DNA of 64,000 nt. Origin: CAVZCC01 sp963773765. Lineage in GTDB: Bacteria > Actinomycetota > Acidimicrobiia > Acidimicrobiales > Microtrichaceae. The stretch is taken from the NCBI GenBank assembly GCA_963773765.1, contig CAVZCC010000005.1, positions 62,001-126,000 on the forward strand, given 5' to 3'. Below, piece by piece: positions 37,812-46,825 of the stretch. Position 1 is the first letter of the stretch. Every line of letters starts with the position of its first letter. The translations under genes and the position numbers were made by a program. Below the pieces are notes generated by a model. It was not told the DNA's origin, did no database searches, and saw only the letters and a program-made list of their open reading frames with translations.

Positions 37812-38579
37812 GGGAGGGCCACGCCGTAGAACGCCAGGGCGGTGGCCGTCGTGGCATCGGCCACCTCGGCCACCGGCCGGTCCTGCAGCACCGCCACCTC
37901 CTCACCCACCCGCGCCACCAGGGCCGGGCGGTTCGGACGGCCCCGGTGGGGCACCGGCGCCAGGTAGGGCGAATCGGTCTCCACCATCAGGCGGTCGAGC
38001 GGGGCCGCGGCCACCACGGCGCGCAGGTCGGTTGCGCCGGGGAACGTGGCGATGCCCGAGATGGACAGGTGGGCGCCGATGGCGACGGCGCCGCTCGGCC
38101 TCGTCGGGCCCGCCGGTGAAGCAGTGGAACACGGTGCGGCGGGGCACGCCCTCGGTCCCGAGGATCCGGAACGTGTCGTCCCATGCCTCCCGGGTGTGGA
38201 TGACGAGGGGCAGGTCCACCCGGTGCGCCAGCGCGATCTGGCGGGCGAAGGCCTCCTGCTGCACGGTCCGGGGCGAGTGGTCGTAGTGGTAGTCCAGGCC
38301 ACACTCGCCGATGGCCACCAGGGTGGGGTCGCCCCGGTGCGCCGCCACCAGCTCCACCAGGGCGTCGGTCCCGTCCACCGCGTCGTGGGGGTGGACCCCC
38401 GCCGTGGCCCAGACGCCGGGCAGGCCCGCGGCCAGCGCCAGGCAGGCGGCGGACCGCTCGGTGGAGGTGCCCACGGTGACCATCCCGGCCACGCCCCCCG
38501 CCTGCGCCTCGGCCACGAGGGCCTGCGGGTCGTCGTCGCCGTCCAGGTGGCAGTGGTTGTCGAACCAGCGCACCGTCAC
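37808..38579 (-). CDS. tatD: TatD-family metal-dependent hydrolase, one frameshift
   Basis: About 256 residues after removal of one extra base near 38091. It has the TatD amidohydrolase metal sites: FDNHCHLDGDDD (HxH), VAIGECGLDYHYDH (GExGLD), LPLVIHTREAWDD (HxR), TVFHCFTGG, and after the break DRLMVETDSPYLAPVPHRG (TDxP). TatD enzymes are 3'-5' exonucleases or D-aminoacyl-tRNA deacylase-like hydrolases. The GTG start overlaps the stop of the ligase-Wzz fusion (GTGA), and its end overlaps the next gene (ATGA). Every motif survives, so the shift is probably an error. Confidence 0.92.
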
Positions 38580-41434
38580 ACGTCCATGAGGACCACGCCG
38601 GCCGGGCTGTGGACGAACGTGCGGACCTGGGCCGCGGCATCCTCGGCGTCGAAGGTGACGGTCCGGCCCTCCACCAGGGTCAGCACCACGGCGTCGCCCC
38701 ACGCCAGCACGCGGCCGGCGGGGACGGCCCCCAGCAAGGACGGGGCCAGCATCACCACGGTCACGTCGGGGCCGAAGCGGTCCAGCACGTCGGGCCGGAC
38801 CTCCAGTTCCTTCCGTCGGAACGACCGGCCGACCGGGACGAACCGCAGCTGCTCGCCGTGGCCGCGCACGATGCGCCGGACCGACGTGGGGAGGCGCCAA
38901 CGGTTGACCCGGCGCACCACCGACTCCACCGGCACCGACCCCTCCGCCGCCTCCAGCAGGCCGGCACGGAGGAACCCGCCCAGGCGGAGGGAGAGCAGAG
39001 GGTGGTCCGACTGGCCGTCCACCAGCACCACCCGGCGTCCCTCCGCCGCCAGTGCCGCAGCCACCCCCATGGCCAGGCCCCGCGCCGCACGGTCGGGGCG
39101 CGGGGTGGAGATCACCACGTGGCGCGGGTCGCTGTCCGCGGCCGACATCTCGTGCGCCACGGTCACGACCTGGACGTACTGGTCCCGGGTGGCGGCGAAG
39201 CGTCGCCCGGCCCGACCCACGTGGGTCCAGACCCGTGCCCCCAGGGCCCCGTACAGGTCGTCGTCGTTGTTGACCCGGGGCCGGCGCTGCTGCAGCAACG
39301 TGAAGCCGGTGGCCACGAGCATGCCGGTGAGGGCGCCCACCAGGGAGGCCCAGCTCCGGCGGGGCACCTCCACGGCCACGACGGGATCCTCGTAGACCGG
39401 GAGGTAGAGCTCGCCGGTGTAGGTGCGCTGCTCACCCGGGAACATCGGCCGCAGCTCGTCGGCCACGCCGGCCTCCGCGAAGGCCCGGGCGTCGGCCACC
39501 ACGTTGTCCAGGGCGGCGACGATGTACGGCAGCGCCTTGAGCGTGTTGTCCTCGTTCGTGTCCGTGTAGTGGATCTCCATGTACGCCGCGAACTCGGGAC
39601 GGCTGGCGGTGACGCGGTCCCGGATCTCCTGGATGCTCAGGTCGATGCCCGACAGCTCCTTGAGCTCCGCGGCGTAGGCACCGGAGGTGGCCAGCGTGTG
39701 CAGGCCCTGGATCTGTGTGCGGTCGATGACGACCCGGGAGTTGCCCTTGGTCGCGTCCAGCCGCGGCACCACGATGCCGCCGGTGGCGGTGTACCGGGCC
39801 GGCACGCCGGCGACCACGGACCCGAACACCACGAACCCGATCACGGCGCCGGCCAGGATGCTCAGCCGGAACCGGCGTGAGACCCGCAGGTCCCACCGGG
39901 CCAAGGTGGGCTCGGCCCAGACCTCATGGCCCTCGGTGTGGGCCGGGGCGGTGTGGGCCGGGGCGGTGTGGACCGGGGCGGTGTGGGCCGGGCGGTGTGG
40001 GCCGTGGCGGGCGGGCCCTGAACGGTCGACACAGGATCCTGGGACCCGGCGGGGAGCGCGGCCCGATGGCCGGCGCTGAGGTAGCCCCGCCACCGCGTCC
40101 CCCACGACGGGACCTGCAGGGCGGCGGACAGGCCGATGAGGCTCCAGGCCAGCTTGTTGTTGAACAACGGCAGGAACAGGGAACTGGTGAACACCGGCAG
40201 CATCATCACCGCCAGGGTCGTCGAGAGTTCCTTGGTCTGGGCCCACCTCGGCCTGATGAACCCGATCATGGTGACCACGAACACGAGGACGAACAGGATC
40301 AGCCCGGTGAACCCGAGGTCGCCGGTGATGTCGAGCCAGGTGTTGTGCGACGAGACGTCCGCCCGCGTGTCCATGACCTGCTGGACCCCTGGCGTGGTCG
40401 GCAGGTTGGGGAGGATCTTGGACTTCGAGCTGGCCGACGCCGTGGCCCACGATGGGCCGGTCCTGGATGAGGTCGATGGTGACGGCCCAGAAGTCCAGGC
40501 GGCCCGCACCGCGGTCGGCGAAGCCCCGCTGGAGGTTGTTGGGGTTGGCCACGAAGCCGATCACGAACGCCAGCCCGGCCAGGACGACGGCGCCGATGCC
40601 GACCCGGAACCGCCGTCCGGCGGAGATGCGGGGCCGGGTCACCATGGTGCCGACGATGGCCACGGCGCCGCCGATCAGGCCCGACCGGCTCCCGGCACCG
40701 GCGGCACCGGCCAGCACGAACAGCAGGGCCAGCGTGTACCACCGGCGCTTGACCGGGTCGGTCTCGTTGCGCCGGTAGTAGACGGTCAACGGGATCATGG
40801 ACGCCTGGAGCAGCCCGAAGAAGTTGGGGTCGCCTCCGAAGCCGACCGAGCGGGTGCCCAGGAACAGGGCCAGCACACCGGCACCGGACCCCCACAGCCC
40901 GCCCACCCAGTAGGCCCGCAGGTACTGCTGGATCTTGACGTGGCTGTCCACCAGCAGGGCGGAGGCACCGAAGTAGGCCAACGCCAGGCCGAACATGCCC
41001 ATGGCGAACAGCCAGCCCGCGACCGACTCCGACCAGGCCCCGGTCATCACGGCGAACGTGGTGAGCATCAGCGGCGGCAACCAGTGCCGGACCGGGATGG
41101 CGGGCGGCCGCCACCGCTCCACCACCAGCTTCCAGCAGATGACCCCGAAGATCGCCGCCGCCATGACCCGACCCATCCGCACCAGCGAGAAGCCCAGTCC
41201 GTCGAAGTGGATCAGAAAGGCCACCATCTCGATGAAGATGAAGCCACGGCGCCACACCCACAGCCCCAGGCCGAACATCCCGGCCAGCACCACGGCGAAC
41301 AGCACGCCCCACTTGCTGAGGACCAGGAACACCGCCACCGGCAGCAGCAGCACCCCCAGGACGACCGCCGCGAGCTCACCACGGCGCGGGCCGCGGGGCT
41401 CGCGTTGCTCGGACGGTCGGTCGATGGTCTGCAC
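38576..41434 (-). CDS. O-antigen ligase/polymerase fused to a Wzz and degenerate BY-kinase-like protein, two frameshifts
   Basis: Reads as one protein of about 952 residues. Residues 1 to about 450 are a polytopic Wzy/WaaL-type protein (about ten helices; VGFGGDPNFFGLLQAS, GSRSGLIGGAVAIVG, VSSHNTWLDITGDLGFTGLI). A linker of HTAPA repeats follows, then a second Wzz module (RLSILAGAVIGFVVFGSVVA, large periplasmic loop, second helix WASLVGALTGMLVATGF) and a cytoplasmic BY-kinase-like domain with VVLVDGQSDHPL but no P-loop lysine (ISTPRPDRAARGLA). An extra base near 40440 and a missing base in repeat 4 (near 39990) shift the middle. The Wzz half has no ATG or GTG start of its own, which supports a genuine fusion. 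Its stop overlaps tatD. Confidence 0.75.
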   Translation of the reverse strand: MQTIDRPSEQREPRGPRRGELAAVVLGVLLLPVAVFLVLSKWGVLFAVVLAGMFGLGLWVWRRGFIFIEMVAFLIHFDGLGFSLVRMGRVMAAAIFGVICWKLVVERWRPPAIPVRHWLPPLMLTTFAVMTGAWSESVAGWLFAMGMFGLALAYFGASALLVDSHVKIQQYLRAYWVGGLWGSGAGVLALFLGTRSVGFGGDPNFFGLLQASMIPLTVYYRRNETDPVKRRWYTLALLFVLAGAAGAGSRSGLIGGAVAIVGTMVTRPRISAGRRFRVGIGAVVLAGLAFVIGFVANPNNLQRGFADRGAGRLDFWAVTIDLIQDRPIVGHGVGQLEVQDPPQPADHARGPAGHGHAGGRLVAQHLARHHRRPRVHRADPVRPRVRGHHDRVHQAEVGPDQGTLDDPGGDDAAGVHQFPVPAVVQQQAGLEPHRPVRRPAGPVVGDAVAGLPQRRPSGRAPRRVPGSCVDRSGPARHGPHRPAHTAPVHTAPAHTAPAHTEGHEVWAEPTLARWDLRVSRRFRLSILAGAVIGFVVFGSVVAGVPARYTATGGIVVPRLDATKGNSRVVIDRTQIQGLHTLATSGAYAAELKELSGIDLSIQEIRDRVTASRPEFAAYMEIHYTDTNEDNTLKALPYIVAALDNVVADARAFAEAGVADELRPMFPGEQRTYTGELYLPVYEDPVVAVEVPRRSWASLVGALTGMLVATGFTLLQQRRPRVNNDDDLYGALGARVWTHVGRAGRRFAATRDQYVQVVTVAHEMSAADSDPRHVVISTPRPDRAARGLAMGVAAALAAEGRRVVLVDGQSDHPLLSLRLGGFLRAGLLEAAEGSVPVESVVRRVNRWRLPTSVRRIVRGHGEQLRFVPVGRSFRRKELEVRPDVLDRFGPDVTVVMLAPSLLGAVPAGRVLAWGDAVVLTLVEGRTVTFDAEDAAAQVRTFVHSPAGVVLMDV
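39935..40008. repeat. 15-bp tandem repeat (5 copies, the fourth 14 bp) encoding HTAPA/V
   Basis: Forward-strand units GGTGTGGGCCGGGGC start at 39935, 39950, 39965, 39980 and 39994. Unit 3 has one change, unit 4 lacks one G (14 bp), and unit 5 has one change. They encode the pentapeptide linker between the ligase and Wzz halves; the 14-bp unit shifts the frame. Confidence 0.9.
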
Positions 41435-41547
41435 GCGGCCCCTCGTGGCTCCCCGGGCGCGCCCCGGTTCACTTCAGGTCGGTCAGGGTACCGGCCGACC
41501 CCCCGCTGACGACAGCGCCGGCCCGGCGCGGATGTCAGACTCCCGGG

Positions 41548-42384
41548 GTGAGCACGCCGACCGCCCCGGGCGGACCGCCGGACCCGTTCGAACTCGCCGC
41601 GGAGGACGCGGCCAGGCTGGTGGAGCGGGTCGGGCGGCACCGGGCGGTGGTCGTGCTGGGCTCGGGCTGGGCCGGCGTCGGCCCGGCGCTGGGCCGGCTG
41701 CAGGACGCGTTCCCCATGGACGAGCTGCAGGGCGTCCCCGCCCCCACCGTGCTGGGCCACGGGGGGACGGTGTCGTCGGTGGACGTGGACGGCACGCCCG
41801 TGCTGGTGCTGGCCGGCCGGTGCCACCTGTACGAGGGCCATCCCCCCGCCACCGTCGTCCATGCCGTGCGGACCGCGGTGCTGGCCGGATGCGCGTCGGT
41901 CCTGCTGACCAACGCGGCGGGCTCCCTCCGCCCCGACGTGGGGGTGGGCCGGGCCGTGGTGATCTCCGACCAGCTGAACCTGACCGGAGCCAGCCCGCTC
42001 ACCGGGCCGGAACCGCCCGGCCCCCCCGGGAACCGCTTCGCCGACCTCACCAACCTCTACAGCGGCCGCCTGCGCGACGCGGCCCTGGCGCATGACCCCT
42101 CCGTGACGGCCGGGGTCTACGCCGGGCTGCTCGGGGGGAGCTTCGAGACGCCGGCGGAGATCCGCATGCTGGGGCTCCTGGGAGCCGACCTGGTGGGCAT
42201 GTCCACCGTGCTGGAGGCGATCGCCGCCCACCACCTGGGCGCGGAGGTGTTCGGGGTCTCGCTCGTGACCAACCTGGCGGCCGGCCTGGCCGCGGAGCTG
42301 GACCACCAGGAGGTCCTGGCCGCGGGCGTCGCCGCCGAGGACACGCTGGTCGGCCTGCTCCGAGCCGTCATCGCCGCGCTGTGA
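41548..42384 (+). CDS. deoD: Purine-nucleoside phosphorylase
   Basis: This 278-residue trimeric-type PNP splits purine (deoxy)nucleosides into base and (deoxy)ribose-1-phosphate. Motifs: VVVLGSGWAGVGPAL (phosphate loop), GRCHLYEGHPPATVVHAVR, LLTNAAGSLRPDVGVG, GVYAGLLGGSFETPAEIRM and LVGMSTVLEAIAAHH, ending with VTNLAAGLAAEL (substrate Asn). GTG 41548 has CAGACT ending 6 nt upstream and no Shine-Dalgarno. Its stop overlaps the mutase start (GTGA). In M. tuberculosis the same gene is followed by pmmB, as here. Confidence 0.95.
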   Translation: MSTPTAPGGPPDPFELAAEDAARLVERVGRHRAVVVLGSGWAGVGPALGRLQDAFPMDELQGVPAPTVLGHGGTVSSVDVDGTPVLVLAGRCHLYEGHPPATVVHAVRTAVLAGCASVLLTNAAGSLRPDVGVGRAVVISDQLNLTGASPLTGPEPPGPPGNRFADLTNLYSGRLRDAALAHDPSVTAGVYAGLLGGSFETPAEIRMLGLLGADLVGMSTVLEAIAAHHLGAEVFGVSLVTNLAAGLAAELDHQEVLAAGVAAEDTLVGLLRAVIAAL

Positions 42385-44083
42385 GCGGTCCCCGGCAGGA
42401 CCTGGTGGCGGCGGCGACCGCCTGGCGGGACCTGGACCCGGACCCCGCCACCCGGGATGCCATGGACGCGCTCCTCCGCGCCGGCGACCCGGCGGCGCTG
42501 GCCGACCACGTGGGCCGGCGCGTGGCCTTCGGCACCGCGGGGCTGCGGGCCGCCCGTGGACCGGGGCCCAACCGGATGAACCGGCTGGTCGTCCGCCAGG
42601 CCGCCGCCGGCCTGGCCCGCACCCTGGCCGACCTGGTGCCCACCGCCACGGAGCGGGGGGTGGTGGTGGGACGGGACGCCCGGCACGGCTCCGCCGCGTT
42701 CGCCGCGGACGTGGCGGAGGTCCTCACGGCGCACGGCATCGTCGTGCACGCCTTCGACGAGGCCGTCCCCACCCCACTGGTGGCGTTCGCGTGCGCCCGG
42801 CTGGCCGCCGCGGCCGGCGTGGTCATCACCGCCAGCCACAACCCGGCCGGGGACAACGGGATGAAGGTGTACTGGCAGGACGGCGCGCAGATCGTCGCAC
42901 CGGTCGACGCCGCCATCGCCGCTGCCATCGACGTCGTGGCCCAGGAGATGGCGGCCGCGCCCACGGATGCCGGGGCGGTGCTCCTGCCGACGGGGCCGAC
43001 GGCACCGCGGCACGGCCTCGGTGGCTCACTGACCGGGGACCTGTCCGAGGCCTACGTGGAGGCCGCCCTCGCCCTGGTCGACCCCCTGCCCGGACCACCC
43101 GTCAGGATCGCCGCCACCCCCCTGCACGGGGTCGGCGGGCCGCTGCTGGAGCGGGTGCTGAGCGCCGCGGGACACCAGGACCTGCACGTGGTCGCGACCG
43201 CAGCGCGACCCCGACCCCGACTTCGCCGACGGTCCGGTTCCCCAACCCCGAGGAGCCCGGCGCACTGGACCTGCTGCTCGACCTGGCCCGTGACGTCGAC
43301 GCCGACGTCGCGCTGGCCAACGATCCCGATGCCGACCGCGTGGCCGTGGCCGTGCCGGACCGCGACGGGCTCTGGACCGCGCTGACGGGGGACCAGACCG
43401 GGGCCCTGGTGGCCTGGCACCTGCTGGGGCGTACCCGCGGCACGAGGGACCGCCTGGTCGCGACCACCGTGGTGTCCTCGCGTCTCCTCCGCCGGATGGC
43501 GGACGCGTCCGGCTCCCACTTCGAGGAGACCCTCACCGGGTTCAAGTGGCTGTGCCGGCCGGGACTGGCCCACCCCGACTGGCATCAGGTGCTGCTGTAC
43601 GAGGAGGCGCTCGGCTACGCCATCGGGCCGGGGTGCCGGGACAAGGACGGCATCACCGCGGCCCTGGTGGTGGCCGACCTGGTGGCCGGGCTGCGGGCCG
43701 CGGGCCGCACCGTGGGCGACGTGCTCGACGACCTGGCCCGCGCCTTCGGGGCCCACGTGACGGCCAACGGCTCGGTGGCCGTGGAGGGTCCCGGCTGGCA
43801 GGACCGGTTGGCCGGCCTGACCGACCGGCTGGTCGCGGCCCGGCCGTCCCACCTGGGTGGCACCGAGGTCGTGGCCGACGACCGGCCGGCCCCCGACGTC
43901 CTCCGCCTCTGGTTGGCCGACGACACCCGCGTGGTGGTGCGGCCGTCGGGAACCGAACCGAAGCTCAAGTACTACTGCGAGGCGGTGGAGGCCGTCGGTG
44001 ATGACGGGGTGGACGCGGCCCGGGACCGGGCCCGAGGTCGCCTGGACCGGGTGGTGGCCTCCGTGACCGAGCTGGTGACCTGA
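42381..44083 (+). CDS. Phosphohexomutase-family sugar-phosphate mutase (PmmB-like), two frameshifts
   Basis: About 566 residues, alpha-D-phosphohexomutase superfamily, probably a phosphoglucomutase/phosphomannomutase that may act as phosphopentomutase beside PNP. Domain 1 holds the phosphoserine loop ITASHNPAGDNGMKVYW, domain 2 the metal loop NDPDADRVAVAV, domain 3 the sugar loop YEEALGYAIGP, and domain 4 the phosphate site RPSGTEPKLKYY. Two extra G's near 43201 and 43232 place the QRDPDPDFAD stretch in a third frame; removing both gives the family-typical VVATQRDPDPDFADVRFPNP. It is translationally coupled to PNP. The PNP-mutase pair links nucleoside breakdown to pentose phosphate. Confidence 0.9.
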
Positions 44084-44107
44084 CCGGCCGGGCGGGACGG
44101 CCCGGCC

Positions 44108-44783
44108 TCAGTCGAACTCGGCCAGGATGGCGGCGGTGGCGGACAGCCCCAGGCGGTCGGCACCGGCATCCACCATGGACAGCGCGTCGCCGAGGGTCCG
44201 GATCCCGCCCGAGGCCTTCACCCCGGCACGCCCGCCGACGGCGTCACGCAGGGTCCGGACCGCGTCCGGGGTGGCCCCTCCCGACGGGTGGTAGCCGGTG
44301 GAGGTCTTCACGAAGTCGGCCCCGGCGTTGACCACGGCCTCACTCAGCATCCGCAGCAGCGGCCGGCGGCCACAGGGCGGACTCCAGGATCACCTTCAGC
44401 ACGACGCCCGGCACCGCGGCCCGGACCTCGGCCACGTCGGCGCCGACGGTCGCCAGGTCCCCCTCGGCCGCGGCGGCCAGGTCGACCACCATGTCCACCT
44501 CCGACGCACCCTGGGCCACCACCGCGGCGGCCTCGCCGGCCTTGGTGCGGGACAGCGACGCCCCGTGGGGGAACCCGACCACGGAGCAGACCGGCAGGCG
44601 GTCACCCACCATCTCCACCACGAATCGGACCATGGCCGGCTGCACGCACACCGACGCGCACCCCAGCGACACCGCTTCGGCCGCCACCAGCTCCACGTCG
44701 GCCCGGGTGGCCTCCGGACGCAGGATGGTGTGGTCGATCCGGGCCGCGAGCCCGGGCGCGGTCATGTCGTCCCGGTCGGTCAT
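44108..44783 (-). CDS. deoC: Deoxyribose-phosphate aldolase, one frameshift
   Basis: About 224 residues once an extra base near 44360 is removed. DeoC cleaves 2-deoxyribose-5-phosphate to acetaldehyde and glyceraldehyde-3-phosphate. Seen: ARIDHTILRPEATRADVE, VCVQPAMV, VVGFPHGASLSRTKAGEA, EVDMVVDLAA, LKVILESALW (substrate Lys region) and, after the break, GADFVKTSTGYHPSGGAT with the Schiff-base lysine, then GVKASGGIRT. All catalytic segments remain. The ATG overlaps the adenosine deaminase stop (ATGA), so add-deoC is one operon, finishing the catabolic branch started by PNP and DeoA. Confidence 0.92.
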
Positions 44784-45916
44784 GCCGCCCCACCGGCCTC
44801 GGCCCGCAGCGCGGCGAAGCCGGGCTTGATGACGTCGTTGATCAGGACCAGCCGCTCGTCGAAGTGGATGAAGGCCGACTTCATGGCGTTGACGCTGAGC
44901 CACTGCGACCGGGCCAGGCCCAGGCCCAACGCCTCGGACAGGTGCATGAACTCGTCGCTCAGCGTGACGCCGCTCATGAGGCGGTTGTCGGTGTTGACCG
45001 TGACCCGGAAGCCCAGGTCCATGAGCAGCCCGATGGGATGGTCGTCGTAGGACACCGCGGCGCCGGTGTGCACGTTGGAGGTCGGGCACATCTCCAGCGG
45101 CACCCGTCGGTCGCGCACGTAGTCGGCCAACCGTCCCAGGTGGACGCCGCCCTCCGGGTACCGGGTGATGTCGTCCACGATCCGCACCCCGTGACCCAGG
45201 CGCTCCGCCCCGCAGTAGCTCAGCGCCTCTGCGATGGAGGGGAGCCCGAACGCCTCGCCGGCATGGATCGTGATGTGGAAGTGGTGGAGGCGGATCAGGT
45301 CGAAGGCGTCCATGTGGCGGCTGGGAGGATGGCCCGCCTCCGCCCCGGCGATGTCGAAGCCGACCACGCCCTCGTCCCGGAACCGCAGGGCCAGCGCAGC
45401 GATCTCGGCCGAACGCGCCGCGGTGCGCATCGCGGTGATGAGGGCCCGCACCATGATCGGCCGGCCCGCCGCGGCGGCCGCCGCCTCACCGGCCCGGAAC
45501 CCGTCCAGCACGGACCGGACCACCTCGTCCAGGGACATGCCGTCCTCGGTGTGCAGCTCCGGTGCGAAGCGGACCTCGGCGTACACCACGCCGTCCGCGG
45601 CCAGGTCGACGGCACACTCCTGGGCCACGCGGGACAGGGCACCGGCGTGCTGCATCACGCCCACGGTGTGGGCGAAGGTCTGCAGGTACAGGCCCAGGTC
45701 GCGCCGGTTGGCCCCCCGGCGCAACCACGCCGCCAGTTCGTCGACATCGGTGGTGGGCAGGTCGTCGTAGCCGTACTCCGCGGCCAGCTCCACCACCGTC
45801 GCGGGCCGCAGACCGCCGTCGAGGTGGTCGTGCAGCAGGACCTTGGGCATCCGGACGGCCTGGTCCCCGGTCAGCGGCGTCTCGGGGGGGAGGGAACGCA
45901 GCACGGCGGAGGACAT
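44780..45916 (-). CDS. add: Adenosine deaminase
   Basis: This 378-residue zinc enzyme converts (deoxy)adenosine to (deoxy)inosine. Motifs: PKVLLHDHLDGGLRP (HxH zinc site), VYAEVRFAPELH, GFDIAGAEAG, HITIHAGEAFG (zinc His and catalytic Glu), ERLGHGVRIVDD, LEMCPTSNVHTG and VTVNTDNRLMSG (zinc Asp). It is the first gene of add-deoC. TAGGTT ends 6 nt before the ATG in a 42-bp divergent gap shared with the HAD gene. No Shine-Dalgarno is seen. Confidence 0.97.
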   Translation of the reverse strand: MSSAVLRSLPPETPLTGDQAVRMPKVLLHDHLDGGLRPATVVELAAEYGYDDLPTTDVDELAAWLRRGANRRDLGLYLQTFAHTVGVMQHAGALSRVAQECAVDLAADGVVYAEVRFAPELHTEDGMSLDEVVRSVLDGFRAGEAAAAAAGRPIMVRALITAMRTAARSAEIAALALRFRDEGVVGFDIAGAEAGHPPSRHMDAFDLIRLHHFHITIHAGEAFGLPSIAEALSYCGAERLGHGVRIVDDITRYPEGGVHLGRLADYVRDRRVPLEMCPTSNVHTGAAVSYDDHPIGLLMDLGFRVTVNTDNRLMSGVTLSDEFMHLSEALGLGLARSQWLSVNAMKSAFIHFDERLVLINDVIKPGFAALRAEAGGAA

Positions 45917-45922
45917 CGGACC

Positions 45923-45952
45923 AACCTACTGCCGGGTCGGTCCTGCAAGACT
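45923..45952. promoter_or_regulatory. Divergent start-proximal -10 elements for add and the HAD gene
   Basis: Within a 42-bp gap, TAGGTT (minus strand, 45923-45928) ends 6 nt before the add ATG and AAGACT (plus strand, 45947-45952) ends 6 nt before the HAD GTG. Both would give leaderless RNAs whose promoters overlap, so the two genes are likely to be co-regulated or mutually exclusive. Confidence 0.5.
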
Positions 45953-45958
45953 GCCGCG

Positions 45959-46670
45959 GTGACCATCACCACCATCGGGCTCGACGGGGACGACACCCTC
46001 TGGCACAGCGAGTCGCACTTCGCCGTCACCACCACACGGCTCACCGAGCTCCTCCGGCCGTGGCTGGCGCACGACGACGCGGCGGAACAGCACCTGCTGG
46101 AGGTGGAACGCCGCAACCTGGGCCTGCTCGGCTACGGCGTGAAGGCCTTCACCCTGTCCATGATCGAGACGGCCATCGAGGTCTCCGACGGGCACGGTGC
46201 CGGCGCAGGCCGTCCAGGAGATCCTGGACTGGGGCAAGGAGCTGCTGGACCACCCCGTGGAACTGCTCGACGACGTGGCCGAGACCGTGGACCGGCTGGC
46301 CGCCCGGTATCGGCTGATCCTGGTGACCAAGGGCGACCTGTTCCACCAGGAGTCCAAGCTGGCCCGCTCCGGGCTGGCCGAGGCCTTCACCGGGATCGAG
46401 ATCGTCAGCGAGAAGGACGTCGCCACCTACGAGCGGATCCTGCACCGCCACCAGGTGGCCGAGCCCGAGTTCGTCATGGTGGGCAACTCGGTCCGTTCCG
46501 ACATCCTCCCCGTGCTGGAGCTGGGCTCCAGGGCGGTGCACGTGCCGTACCACGTCACCTGGGCGTTGGAGGAGGCCGAAGGTGACGGGTCCGTCCCCGT
46601 GCTCGGGTCGCTGGCCGAACTGCCCGACCTGCTGGACCGCTGGTGGGACGGCGGGACCGGACCGGCCTGA
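45959..46670 (+). CDS. HAD-superfamily hydrolase, one frameshift
   Basis: About 236 residues after removing one extra G near 46191. HAD motif I is LDGDDTLW (DxDxT), motif II/III is LILVTKGDLFHQESKL with the phosphate-binding Thr/Lys, and motif IV is EFVMVGNSVRSDILPVL. The cap between motifs I and II is helical (subfamily I). This is a phosphatase or nucleotidase of unknown substrate. Its place inside the nucleoside-salvage cluster, divergent from add with a shared 42-bp promoter region, suggests a 5'-nucleotidase-like role, but that is inference. Confidence 0.87.
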
Positions 46671-46704
46671 CCGGTGCGGTCGGTGCGGTGGGCGACCTCG
46701 TCCG

Positions 46705-46733
46705 TTGCAGCGCGCGGGACGGCTCCGTAAGGT
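46705..46733 (+). promoter_or_regulatory. Promoter upstream of the acyltransferase gene
   Basis: TTGCAG (46705-46710), a 17-nt spacer and TAAGGT (46728-46733). The RNA start would be near 46740, leaving a purine-rich untranslated leader of about 85 nt. Confidence 0.45.
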
Positions 46734-46825
46734 AGGGGCTTCCGGATCGCGGTCGTCTGGCCACGAGGAGGACCCGGGCGGGGCGACGGGGAGAAGGGGC
46801 GAGGGGGCACAGGTTGACTCAGGGC

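Noticed and set aside
27745..41434. Horizontally acquired genomic island next to tRNA-Gln
   Set aside because: The polysaccharide locus begins beside a tRNA, but I see no integrase, no direct repeat of the tRNA 3' end, no change in base composition, and housekeeping genes are interleaved.
41435..41547. Operator palindromes in the gap between the ligase fusion and PNP
   Set aside because: The short GC palindromes there (such as CCGGG/CCCGG) are expected by chance at this GC content.
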